A DNA stretch of 64,000 nucleotides from Flavobacterium fluviale (lineage in GTDB: Bacteria > Bacteroidota > Bacteroidia > Flavobacteriales > Flavobacteriaceae): assembly GCF_003312915.1 (NCBI RefSeq), contig NZ_CP030261.1, positions 2,666,001-2,730,000 on the forward strand, given 5' to 3'. This document shows positions 8,050 to 16,049 of the stretch, one piece after another; within the stretch, counting starts at the first letter, position 1; every line of letters begins with the position of its first letter. The position numbers and the translations under genes were made by a program. Below the pieces are notes generated by a model, which saw only the letters and a list, made by a program, of their open reading frames with translations, did not search any database and was not told the DNA's origin.

Positions 8050-10256
8050 GCTTTTAGGTCGGTTGTGTTTTTTAGAATTTTTTCGGCAAGATTACTCATC
8101 CAGATTAATTGTTCTATAACCATTGAAGCTTCCTGCATTTTGGCTTGGCGCGTTTCTTTGTCAAGTTCGTCATCTTCTGCTAAGCGCGTAAAGTTTTTTC
8201 GCTTCAATTCTTCAAATTGTAATGTTACATCTTCCTTTTCAAAAAATGTATCTTTTAAAACAACTTCATTCCTTAAAATAGAAATAGAATGATCAAGATT
8301 GGCTAAAATAGTTTTGATGATATAATTAAAAGATTCAGAAGCAGAAGTTGTTTGATGGGATTGAATGTAAGTTGACAGCGATGCTAAAGCAGATAATAAA
8401 GAATGGTTTAGAACCACGAGTTTATTTACCAAAGGCATTGTTTTCTGTTTTGATTTTGGTTCCTGCATCATGCGTTGAAACGACGTCATCAAATTTCCTA
8501 TTTCAACAAAAGCATTTTTTCTGGCTAATCTATAGGATGTTGGGACTTCTCCTTTTTTATTATAAAAATCAGCAATTTCCTTGAGATAATTTCGATTGGC
8601 ACGAATGGCATTTTCAATATGAATGGGAGTATTAATAAATTCCCATGCCGGCCATAAAAATTGATTGGCAATAAAAGCTAGAACTGCGCCTGCGAGTGAA
8701 TCTAAAATTCGGTATTGAATAACTTCATTAATATCCGGAGTTAAAATTCCGTATATAAAAACCACATACATCGTGACAAATGTTGCGCTGATCTTATAAT
8801 TGATCTGCGTAAACGAAATTCCCAAAAGCATACAAATGATTGAGAAAATACTCAAAGCAACATGATTTTGAATAACAGAAACAATTCCGAAAGCTAAAAT
8901 CCCTCCCAAGACCGTTCCGAACATTCTATTATAGGATCGCTCTTTTGTTAAGCCATAACCCGGACGCATGATTACAACAATTGTCAGCAAGATCCAGTAA
9001 ACGTTTTGAAAAGGAAGAATCTGACCCAGAAAAAAACCAATCAGAATTGTAATAGTTAATCGCAGCGAATGCCTGAAAATAGATGAGGAATAACTTAAAT
9101 TTTCGATCAAAGTTCGAAGCGGATAATATTGCGGCGTAAGGAATTTTTCAAGCTCTTTATCTTTGTCTTTTAATTTATAAGACTGCATTGCCAATGAAAA
9201 TGCTCGCTGAATAATCTTGATTTTTCCAACCTGATTTTTAGCATATTTCAGCATATTCGTCAGCATTAAAACGCCTTCGGCTGCTTCATCTTTTCCTAAA
9301 GTTTTTTCGTAATCAAAAATTGCAAATTCAAGGGCATCAAGTTCGTTCTTTAAATCATGTTTGTCTACATAAACGCTGATGTGGCGAACATTTTTTGAAA
9401 GTTTTTTTAAAGTCGAAGCCAATTTATAAGCCACATTTTGATAGGTTCTTAAAACCTCTGGATGCTTCGCAAATTTGATGTGAAGTTTGCTGTGATCAAA
9501 AGAAGTATAAAGCGCAAGTTCTTGAATTTCGACTAATGTGATAAAAACCAAAAGCATTTTTCTATTCTGACTTGTAATTCCAGATGCATTCTGATTTCCG
9601 ATCAGCATTTTTCTCAAATCTTCGTGAATAAGATTTAATTCTACCTGAACAGCCAGTTGTTTTTCGATAATTGCTTTTCTATTCGCTTCGGGACTCCATA
9701 AATCGCCTCTTAATTTTAAATATTTGGCAGTTAGTTTTATACCTTCAGCAATTTGTAATTCTACATATTTATAAGGCTGTACTAAATGAAAAATAAGCGA
9801 AACAATTAAGTATAAAATTCCTCCAATAAATATAAAACCAGAATATTCTAACGCCTGCCAGCCCTCGTGCAAATGCCCAAACGAAAGGGAAATAGATAAT
9901 AATGCAGAAAAAGATATTAAAGTTGCACGCTGTCCGTAAACCGAAATCATAGAACAGATAAACAGTAAAAATCCTAAAAATGGATAAAATAAAACAGGAT
10001 AAGGATAGACCAGATTAACCAAAAGGTTAACGCCGGAAACGATAAACGATGCAGCAATTAATCCTTTAATTTTATGACTCAGTGAACTTGGAATATCGCT
10101 GGGATAAGTATAAAAAGCTCCTAGTGCTATTGTAAAACCAATTTCAAAATGACCTAAAAAATTTAAAACTAAAACAGGAACAACAGAAGCAATGGTTACT
10201 TTAGAAGCATTGAAAAAAGAGGTACTGTTGGTAAATTTCGAAATTTTATCAAACAT
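8034..10256 (-). CDS. FUSC/YccS-family inner membrane protein
   Basis: The 740-residue protein has two blocks of hydrophobic helices (about residues 20-160 and 395-535), each followed by a soluble helical region. This is the duplicated layout of the FUSC/YccS/aromatic-acid-exporter group. The second block has the typical RLTITILIGFFLGQILPFQNVYWILLTIVVIMRPGYG segment. Family members are implicated in efflux of aromatic acids or other amphipaths, but the substrate here is unknown. The gene is monocistronic, convergent with mqo, and its stop codon falls in the loop of the shared terminator. Confidence 0.88.
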   Translation of the reverse strand: MFDKISKFTNSTSFFNASKVTIASVVPVLVLNFLGHFEIGFTIALGAFYTYPSDIPSSLSHKIKGLIAASFIVSGVNLLVNLVYPYPVLFYPFLGFLLFICSMISVYGQRATLISFSALLSISLSFGHLHEGWQALEYSGFIFIGGILYLIVSLIFHLVQPYKYVELQIAEGIKLTAKYLKLRGDLWSPEANRKAIIEKQLAVQVELNLIHEDLRKMLIGNQNASGITSQNRKMLLVFITLVEIQELALYTSFDHSKLHIKFAKHPEVLRTYQNVAYKLASTLKKLSKNVRHISVYVDKHDLKNELDALEFAIFDYEKTLGKDEAAEGVLMLTNMLKYAKNQVGKIKIIQRAFSLAMQSYKLKDKDKELEKFLTPQYYPLRTLIENLSYSSSIFRHSLRLTITILIGFFLGQILPFQNVYWILLTIVVIMRPGYGLTKERSYNRMFGTVLGGILAFGIVSVIQNHVALSIFSIICMLLGISFTQINYKISATFVTMYVVFIYGILTPDINEVIQYRILDSLAGAVLAFIANQFLWPAWEFINTPIHIENAIRANRNYLKEIADFYNKKGEVPTSYRLARKNAFVEIGNLMTSFQRMMQEPKSKQKTMPLVNKLVVLNHSLLSALASLSTYIQSHQTTSASESFNYIIKTILANLDHSISILRNEVVLKDTFFEKEDVTLQFEELKRKNFTRLAEDDELDKETRQAKMQEASMVIEQLIWMSNLAEKILKNTTDLKATNPD

Positions 10257-10386
10257 AAAGAGAGGTTTACTAGCAAAGGTAAGAATTGTACGAGTGATTT
10301 TGGCATAATTATAGCTGAGATTTTTAACGGTTTTGAAAAAATATGATATAAAATAGTAATAGAATTATTCATTGACTATTTTTTAC

Positions 10387-10394
10387 TATTTTTG
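10387..10394 (+). promoter_or_regulatory. def promoter -7 element
   Basis: TATTTTTG, exact TAnnTTTG, about 65 bases before the def start. Confidence 0.5.
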
Positions 10395-10458
10395 CCAGCT
10401 GAAATATGAGAACTTTAGTTCTGGTTTTGCAGCACATAAAAAACATAAATAAAAACAA

Positions 10459-11049
10459 ATGATTTTACCAATTGTAGGATACGGTGATCCTGTTTTGAGA
10501 AAAGTAGGGCAGGACATTACACCAGAATATCCAAATCTAAAAGAAACGATCGCAAATATGTACGAGACTATGTATAATGCGTACGGAGTTGGGCTTGCAG
10601 CACCGCAGGTTGGACTGCCAATCCGTTTGTTTGTTATTGATACAACGCCTTTTAGTGATGATGAGGATCTTCCTTCAGAGGAACAAAAAGATTTGAAAGG
10701 TTTTAAAAGAACTTTTATCAATGCTAAAATCGTTAAGGAAGAAGGTGAAGAGTGGGGTTTTAATGAAGGCTGTTTAAGTATTCCAGATGTTCGTGAAGAT
10801 GTTTACAGAAAACCAATTGTTACAATTGAATATTATGACGAGGATTTTGTAATGAAAACAGAGGTGTTCGACGGCTTAATTGCAAGAGTAATTCAACACG
10901 AATACGATCATATTGAGGGGATTTTATTTACAGATAAAATTTCGTCTCTTAAAAAACGTTTAATTCAAAAGAAACTAAAAAATATTACTGAAGGAAAAAC
11001 GTTTCAGGAATATAGGATGAAGTTTTTTGCAGCCAAAAAAGGGAGATAA
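10459..11049 (+). CDS. def: Peptide deformylase
   Basis: Def removes the formyl group from the initiator methionine of new proteins. All three family motifs are present in the 196-residue protein: GVGLAAPQ (43-50), EGCLS (103-107, metal-ligand Cys) and QHEYDH (146-151, the HExxH-type zinc/iron site). An acidic insertion (FSDDEDLPSEEQKD, about 65-78) between motifs one and two is common in Bacteroidota enzymes. It heads a series def, DUF5606, mazG on the plus strand. Confidence 0.97.
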   Translation: MILPIVGYGDPVLRKVGQDITPEYPNLKETIANMYETMYNAYGVGLAAPQVGLPIRLFVIDTTPFSDDEDLPSEEQKDLKGFKRTFINAKIVKEEGEEWGFNEGCLSIPDVREDVYRKPIVTIEYYDEDFVMKTEVFDGLIARVIQHEYDHIEGILFTDKISSLKKRLIQKKLKNITEGKTFQEYRMKFFAAKKGR

Positions 11050-11110
11050 GTTTTCTAGATATTTAGAAACAAAAAAATAAATCAAATTCTTAATACTAAT
11101 TTTAATAAAA

Positions 11111-11596
11111 ATGAATTTAACGAAAATTTTAGCCATTTCAGGAAAACCAGGTCTATACGAATTGAAAGTTCAAACTCGTACAGGTTTTGTGGCGGAATCA
11201 TTAATTGATGGGAAGAAGATTACTGTAAATCTAAAAAGCAATGTAAGTTTATTGTCTGAAATTTCGATTTATACTTATGAAGGTGAAAAACCATTAACTG
11301 AAGTAATGCAGCAAATTGCCGTTAAAGAAAACAAAGGTCAAGCGATTTCTCATAAAGAAGACAATGCTACTTTAGCCGCATATTTTAAGCAGATTCTTCC
11401 AGATTACGACGAAGAAAGAGTTTATCCATCAGACATCAAAAAAGTATTAAACTGGTATAATACGCTTCAAGCAAAAGGTTTAGTTACAGATTTAGCTCCA
11501 GCTGTTGAAGAAACTAAAGAAGAAGCTCCAGCTGCTGAAGAAAAACCTAAAAAAGCTCCAGCTGCTAAAAAAGCAAAAGCTAAAAAAGAAGAATAG
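11111..11596 (+). CDS. DUF5606-family protein
   Basis: The 161-residue protein opens with MNLTKILAISGKPGLYELKVQTRTGFVAESLIDGKK, the conserved start of DUF5606, a Bacteroidota-specific family of unknown function. After a folded part of about 125 residues the tail is low-complexity Ala/Pro/Lys/Glu (EEAPAAEEKPKKAPAAKKAKAKKEE), probably disordered and charged. It lies 61 bases after def and ends at its own terminator. The basic tail might bind nucleic acid; that is inference only. Confidence 0.85.
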   Translation: MNLTKILAISGKPGLYELKVQTRTGFVAESLIDGKKITVNLKSNVSLLSEISIYTYEGEKPLTEVMQQIAVKENKGQAISHKEDNATLAAYFKQILPDYDEERVYPSDIKKVLNWYNTLQAKGLVTDLAPAVEETKEEAPAAEEKPKKAPAAKKAKAKKEE

Positions 11597-11623
11597 TAAC
11601 TTATTCTTTTAATTATATATAAT

Positions 11624-11658
11624 ATCCTGTTAAGATAGTTTTCTTGACAGGATTTTTT
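11624..11658 (+). terminator. Terminator after the DUF5606 gene
   Basis: atcctgttaag pairs with cttgacaggat (one G-U pair) and is followed by six T. Confidence 0.85.
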
Positions 11659-11699
11659 AATTTTACAAGATCGAGTTTTAAATTAAAAAGAGCTTCAAG

Positions 11700-12470
11700 A
11701 TGAATAGAGAAAACCAGTTACAAGCATTTGAGAGATTATTAAATATCATGGATGAACTTCGTGAACAATGCCCGTGGGACAAAAAGCAAACCCTGCAGAC
11801 ATTGAGACATTTAACAATCGAAGAAACTTATGAACTAGGCGATGCTATTCTGGACAATGATTTAGATGAAGTTAAAAAAGAATTGGGAGATTTGCTATTG
11901 CACATTGTTTTTTATGCTAAAATAGGAAGCGAAACAAACGATTTTGATATTGCCGATGTCTGCAATGAAATCTGTGAAAAATTAATTCACCGTCATCCTC
12001 ATATTTATGGTGATGTTAAAGTGGAGAATGAAGAAGAGGTGAAACAAAACTGGGAAAAATTAAAACTGAAAGAAGGTAAAAAATCTGTTTTAGAAGGTGT
12101 TCCAAGAAGTCTTCCAGCTTTGGTTAAAGCAAGCAGAATTCAGGATAAAGTAAAAGGAGTAGGCTTTGATTGGGAGGAACCGCATCAAGTCTGGGACAAA
12201 GTACAAGAGGAATTACAAGAATTACAAGAAGAAGTAAAATCTGGAAATCAGGATAAAATTGAAGACGAATTTGGTGATGTACTATTTTCGATGATCAATT
12301 ACGCCCGTTTTTTAAATGTTAATCCAGAAGACGCTTTAGAAAGAACTAATAAAAAGTTCATCAAACGCTTTCAATACTTAGAAAGTAAAGCAAACGAATT
12401 AGGAAAACCTTTGATGGATATGACGCTTACCGAAATGGATGTTTTTTGGAACGAAGCTAAAAAACTTTAA
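11700..12470 (+). CDS. mazG: Nucleoside triphosphate pyrophosphohydrolase MazG
   Basis: The 256-residue protein has the tandem MazG layout. The first domain (about 10-110) carries CPWDKKQTLQTLRHLTIEETYEL and ELGDLLLHIVFYAKI. The second (about 150-235) carries the EELQELQEEV and EDEFGDVLFSMINYARF acidic metal-binding helices. MazG hydrolyses NTPs or dNTPs to NMP and pyrophosphate, cleaning up aberrant nucleotides and influencing the stringent response. The stop codon overlaps the stop of the convergent Crp/Fnr gene by four bases with no terminator between. Confidence 0.95.
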   Translation: MNRENQLQAFERLLNIMDELREQCPWDKKQTLQTLRHLTIEETYELGDAILDNDLDEVKKELGDLLLHIVFYAKIGSETNDFDIADVCNEICEKLIHRHPHIYGDVKVENEEEVKQNWEKLKLKEGKKSVLEGVPRSLPALVKASRIQDKVKGVGFDWEEPHQVWDKVQEELQELQEEVKSGNQDKIEDEFGDVLFSMINYARFLNVNPEDALERTNKKFIKRFQYLESKANELGKPLMDMTLTEMDVFWNEAKKL

Positions 12471-13150
12471 TTATCGGCCAATTTTTTTAAGGCGCGAACA
12501 TTTTTAAGCATTATCTTTTTACCAACCAATTCAATCAATTCCAATTTATTAAAATCAGATAATAAACGAATACAGCTTTCTGTTGCAGTGCCAATAATTC
12601 CAGCAAGTTCTTCTCTTGTCAATTGAACTTTTAGGGTTTTATCGGTGTCTTCGCCAAACGCTTCGTGTAACTGAAGTAAGGTTTCTGCCAGTCTTTGCTT
12701 CACTGTTTTTTGGACCAAAGCAATTTTTTCATTTTCAGATTCCTTTAAATCTTCGCAGACAGACTGCATCATATTTAAAGAAAACTGATTATTGCTGTTA
12801 AAGAAGTTGATGATTTCGGTTTTAGGAATAAAACAAACTTCCATGTCTGCAATAGCCTTAGCAGTTAAATTTGCCGGCTCATTACTAATCATAGAACGCT
12901 GCCCAAGAAGTTCACCAGATTTTACCAATTTTACAATTTGGTCTTTCCCGTTTGCACTCAATTTGGATAGTTTACCAACGCCGTCTTTCACGCAAAAAAC
13001 ACCATTGGTTACTTCACCTTCTTCAAAAATGGCTTCACCTTTTTTAATTTTATAAGTGGTTTTGCTGTTTGCTAGTTTTATAACTTCCTCTTTATTAAGA
13101 GCTTTTAAAGAGCTTAGCTGGCGTACAATGCATTGATCACATTTATTCAT
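12467..13150 (-). CDS. Crp/Fnr-family regulator, probable oxygen/redox regulator of the cbb3 cluster
   Basis: From the chosen ATG the protein is 227 residues: an N-terminal cyclic-nucleotide-binding-like fold and a C-terminal winged helix. The helix-turn-helix reads LTREELAGIIGTATESCIRLLSDF, with Glu and Arg placed as in the FNR recognition helix (E-x3-R), which contacts TGAT half sites. Cysteines occur as CDQC at positions 4-7 and in MEVCFIP, which lines up with FNR Cys122. That is three of the four FNR cluster ligands, so an Fe-S sensor is plausible but not proven. The gene is divergent from ccoI. A TTG start seven codons earlier is rejected because it overlaps the -7 element. TGATAATTATCA sites upstream of ccoI and ccoS are its likely targets. 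Confidence 0.85.
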   Translation of the reverse strand: MNKCDQCIVRQLSSLKALNKEEVIKLANSKTTYKIKKGEAIFEEGEVTNGVFCVKDGVGKLSKLSANGKDQIVKLVKSGELLGQRSMISNEPANLTAKAIADMEVCFIPKTEIINFFNSNNQFSLNMMQSVCEDLKESENEKIALVQKTVKQRLAETLLQLHEAFGEDTDKTLKVQLTREELAGIIGTATESCIRLLSDFNKLELIELVGKKIMLKNVRALKKLADN

Positions 13151-13168
13151 GACAATATTTGTTTGCTG

Positions 13169-13176
13169 CAAAATTA
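13169..13176 (-). promoter_or_regulatory. Promoter -7 element of the Crp/Fnr gene
   Basis: TAATTTTG on the minus strand, 18 bases before the ATG. No TGAT-N4-ATCA dyad lies 33 bp upstream of it, so autoregulation through the same arrangement is not apparent. Confidence 0.6.
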
Positions 13177-13289
13177 AGGATAATTAAAGTTTTTAAGTAC
13201 TATTATAGGGTAAAATTATTATAAATAAGGATTCGTAATGATTTGATAATTCTAAATATATTTTAATAATAGTGAATCTGAATATAACA

Positions 13290-13332
13290 TGATAATTATC
13301 ATTTTAATGATTCGTGTTTAATCGGAAATTTG
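13290..13332 (+). promoter_or_regulatory. FNR-type operator plus -7 element of ccoI
   Basis: A perfect dyad TGATAATTATCA (13290-13301, inside ATGATAATTATCAT) is centred 33 bp upstream of the centre of GAAATTTG (13325-13332, one mismatch to TAnnTTTG). With the start about 7 bases past the -7 centre, the dyad sits near -41, the class II activator position. Confidence 0.7.
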
Positions 13333-13352
13333 TGCCCTATAAAAACAAGTTT

Positions 13353-15740
13353 ATGAGGGAGCAAAGTTGTTTTCATTGTGGTTTAACTATTGAACAAAAT
13401 GAAGAGATCGATTTTGATGATAAGAAGTTTTGTTGCACAGGCTGTAAAACAGTTTACGAAATTTTCAGCAGTAATGACTTAACCTCTTATTATGATTTCG
13501 AAAAATCGCCTGGTGCTACTCCGCAGGACATTGCAGGCAAATATGATTTTTTAGAAAACGATGCCATACTTTCAAAGGTTCTAGAATTTCAAGAAGGAAA
13601 TACAGCCATTGTTTCTTTAAATATTCCTCATATTCACTGCAGTTCATGTATTTGGATTTTAGAAAATCTAAACCGCTTACAGCCTGGAATTAGTATTTCA
13701 CAAGTTAATTTCCACGAAAAGAAAGTTAGAATTAACTTTAATTCTGATGTCGTTTCTTTAAAAGAAATCGTTAACCTTTTATGTTCAATTGGTTACGAAC
13801 CTTATATAAGTTTAGAAAATTACGAAACAGCAAAAGCAAAAGTAGATAGAAGTTTAACTTATAAACTTGGTGTAGCCTTTTTTTGTTTCGGAAATATTAT
13901 GCTCCTTTCTTTTCCCGAATATTTCGAAATGAAAGAATTCTGGCTAGATAGTTACAAACCTTTTTTCAGATTAGTGATTTTTCTTTTAGCTCTTCCAAGT
14001 TTTTTATATTCAGCAAGTGGTTATTATGTTTCTGCTTATCACAGCATTAAAACCAGAATGTTGAATATTGATATTCCTATTGCTTTAGGGATTATTGTAA
14101 TGTTCATTCGCAGTTCATATGATATGTTAATGGATCACGGTCCAGGTTTTTTTGACAGTTTGGCAAGTTTAGTATTCTTTATGCTTCTTGGTAAAATGTT
14201 TCAAATTAAAACCTATAGTTTTTTAAGTTTCGAAAGGGATTTTAAATCTTATTTTCCAATTGCGGTTACCAAAATCCACAAAGATTCTTCTGAAGAAAAT
14301 GTAGCAATCTATGATGTTTTAAAAGGAGATCGTTTATTGATTCGAAATCAAGAACTTATTCCTGTAGATGGAATCTTAATCAGCGAAAGCGCAGAAATTG
14401 ATTATAGTTTTGTAACTGGAGAAGCTGTTCCGATCACTAAAAAGTCGGGAGACAAAGTATTTGCAGGCGGCAAACAGATTGGAAAAGTGATTGAAATGGA
14501 AGTACTTCATTCTGTTTCTCAAAGTTATTTGACGCAGTTGTGGAGCAATGAAATATTTCAGAAAAAAGTAGACCAAAAACACAAAACCATTACAGATGCA
14601 ATAAGTCATTATTTTACCCCTATTTTGATGCTGATTGCATTTACTGGTTTTGGTTATTGGATATCTATAGATGCAAATATTGCTTTTAATGTTTTTACGG
14701 CGGTATTAATTGTGGCATGCCCATGTGCGCTGGCTCTTACGGCTCCATTTACCTTCGGAAACATTCTGAGAATTTTGGGTAAAAAGAAATTCTACTTAAA
14801 AAATGCTGTAGTAATTGAACAGCTTGCTAAAGTTGATACTATTGTTTTTGATAAAACGGGAACAATTACGACCAATAAAAAATCGAATATAGTATACGAG
14901 GGAAATGCCATTTCTGATTCAGATAATATATTAATTAAAAATGTGCTTCGCGGTTCAAACCATCCTTTAAGCCGTATGCTTTATGATTTTCTTCCAGAAA
15001 CAAAACGGGTTCAAGTTGATAATTTTCAGGAAATCACAGGAAAAGGAATTTTAGCTGTTGCTGCTGATAAAGAAATTAAAATTGGTTCGGGACAATTTGT
15101 AGATGATATAGTTACAAATAGTTCAGAGATCGAAAAGACAGCTTTGCACATTAAAATTGATGGAGTTTATTTTGGAAAATTTGTTTTTCAAAATCAATAT
15201 CGAGAGGGATTAGAAGATCTTTTTTCAATGTTGAGCAGAGAATATGAAATAAAAGTACTTTCTGGCGATAATGATGGAGAAAGAGGAAATTTAGAAGCTA
15301 TTCTTCCAAAAGATACTGAATTAATCTTCAATCAAAAACCAGAACAAAAACTCGAATACATCAAAAAGCTCCAAGAAAAAGGGAAGAATGTTATGATGGT
15401 AGGCGATGGGTTAAACGACGCTGGAGCATTAGCGCAAAGTAATGTTGGAATATCAATTTCAGAGAACGTAAATGTTTTTTCACCAGCATGTGATGCCATA
15501 TTGGATGCATCTGAATTTTCAAGGCTCAATTACTTTTTAAAACTCTCACACAAAGCAATTTTGGTAATCAAAATGAGTTTTGGTTTGTCATTGCTTTACA
15601 ACGTTGTTGGACTGGCATTTGCAGTTACAGGAAATCTGCTTCCAATAGTAGCGGCTATCATTATGCCTTTGAGTACGATTACGATCGTCAGCTTCGTTAC
15701 TTTAATGTCTAACTATTTTAGCAACAAGGATTTAAAATAA
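13353..15740 (+). CDS. ccoI: cbb3 oxidase copper P-type ATPase CcoI/FixI
   Basis: This copper-exporting P1B-ATPase supplies copper for assembly of cbb3 oxidase. From the chosen ATG (codon 14 of the longest frame) it has 795 residues. The N-terminus has two cysteine pairs typical of CcoI in this phylum (CFHCG and CCTGCKTVYE), then a heavy-metal-associated domain with IHCSSC. About eight membrane helices follow, with the ion-binding CPCALA, the phosphorylation motif DKTGT, an SNHPLSR-type HP motif and GDGLND. The GTG at 13314 is rejected because it lies upstream of the predicted transcript start. It is separated from ccoS by 115 bases with its own FNR-type promoter. Confidence 0.95.
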   Translation: MREQSCFHCGLTIEQNEEIDFDDKKFCCTGCKTVYEIFSSNDLTSYYDFEKSPGATPQDIAGKYDFLENDAILSKVLEFQEGNTAIVSLNIPHIHCSSCIWILENLNRLQPGISISQVNFHEKKVRINFNSDVVSLKEIVNLLCSIGYEPYISLENYETAKAKVDRSLTYKLGVAFFCFGNIMLLSFPEYFEMKEFWLDSYKPFFRLVIFLLALPSFLYSASGYYVSAYHSIKTRMLNIDIPIALGIIVMFIRSSYDMLMDHGPGFFDSLASLVFFMLLGKMFQIKTYSFLSFERDFKSYFPIAVTKIHKDSSEENVAIYDVLKGDRLLIRNQELIPVDGILISESAEIDYSFVTGEAVPITKKSGDKVFAGGKQIGKVIEMEVLHSVSQSYLTQLWSNEIFQKKVDQKHKTITDAISHYFTPILMLIAFTGFGYWISIDANIAFNVFTAVLIVACPCALALTAPFTFGNILRILGKKKFYLKNAVVIEQLAKVDTIVFDKTGTITTNKKSNIVYEGNAISDSDNILIKNVLRGSNHPLSRMLYDFLPETKRVQVDNFQEITGKGILAVAADKEIKIGSGQFVDDIVTNSSEIEKTALHIKIDGVYFGKFVFQNQYREGLEDLFSMLSREYEIKVLSGDNDGERGNLEAILPKDTELIFNQKPEQKLEYIKKLQEKGKNVMMVGDGLNDAGALAQSNVGISISENVNVFSPACDAILDASEFSRLNYFLKLSHKAILVIKMSFGLSLLYNVVGLAFAVTGNLLPIVAAIIMPLSTITIVSFVTLMSNYFSNKDLK

Positions 15741-15794
15741 TTTTAATTGGTGTAATAGAATAGTCTATTTTATTTTAGTATTCTTCCTTGATTA

Positions 15795-15837
15795 TGATAA
15801 TTATCATATTTTAAACGCCAATCACCTAGTAATTTTG
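15795..15837 (+). promoter_or_regulatory. FNR-type operator plus -7 element of the ccoSNOQPGH operon
   Basis: TGATAATTATCA (15795-15806, inside a perfect 16-bp palindrome) is centred exactly 33 bp upstream of TAATTTTG (15830-15837). The dyad is the same 12 bases as in front of ccoI. The ccoS ATG follows 18 bases after the -7 element. Confidence 0.75.
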
Positions 15838-15855
15838 TTAACATAAATTTACGGT

Positions 15856-16047
15856 ATGAGTGTTATTTATCTATTAATTTCAGTGAGTATTTTCGTGGCA
15901 ATTTGCTTCTTTATTGCCTTCATCGCAGCTGTCAAATCTGGCCAGTACGACGACGATTATACACCCTCAGTCAGAATTCTTTTTGACGATGAGACCAAAA
16001 TTATTTCCCCAAATAATAATTCACCAATCGAAGAAAAACAAGTATAA
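15856..16047 (+). CDS. ccoS: cbb3 oxidase assembly protein CcoS
   Basis: A 63-residue protein with one N-terminal membrane helix (about residues 4-27) followed by SGQYDDDYTPSVRILFDDE, the family signature. CcoS is needed to insert heme and copper cofactors into the cbb3 catalytic subunit. It is the first gene of the oxidase operon, two bases before ccoNO. Confidence 0.93.
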   Translation: MSVIYLLISVSIFVAICFFIAFIAAVKSGQYDDDYTPSVRILFDDETKIISPNNNSPIEEKQV

Positions 16048-16049
16048 TT

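Noticed and set aside
10386..10721. A 111-codon minus-strand frame over the def promoter and gene start
   Set aside because: It is antisense to the conserved def sequence and has no signal or family feature of its own.
13314..13352. GTG start for ccoI upstream of the chosen ATG
   Set aside because: It would lie before the predicted transcription start set by the -7 element and FNR site; the ATG at 13353 gives the usual CcoI N-terminus.
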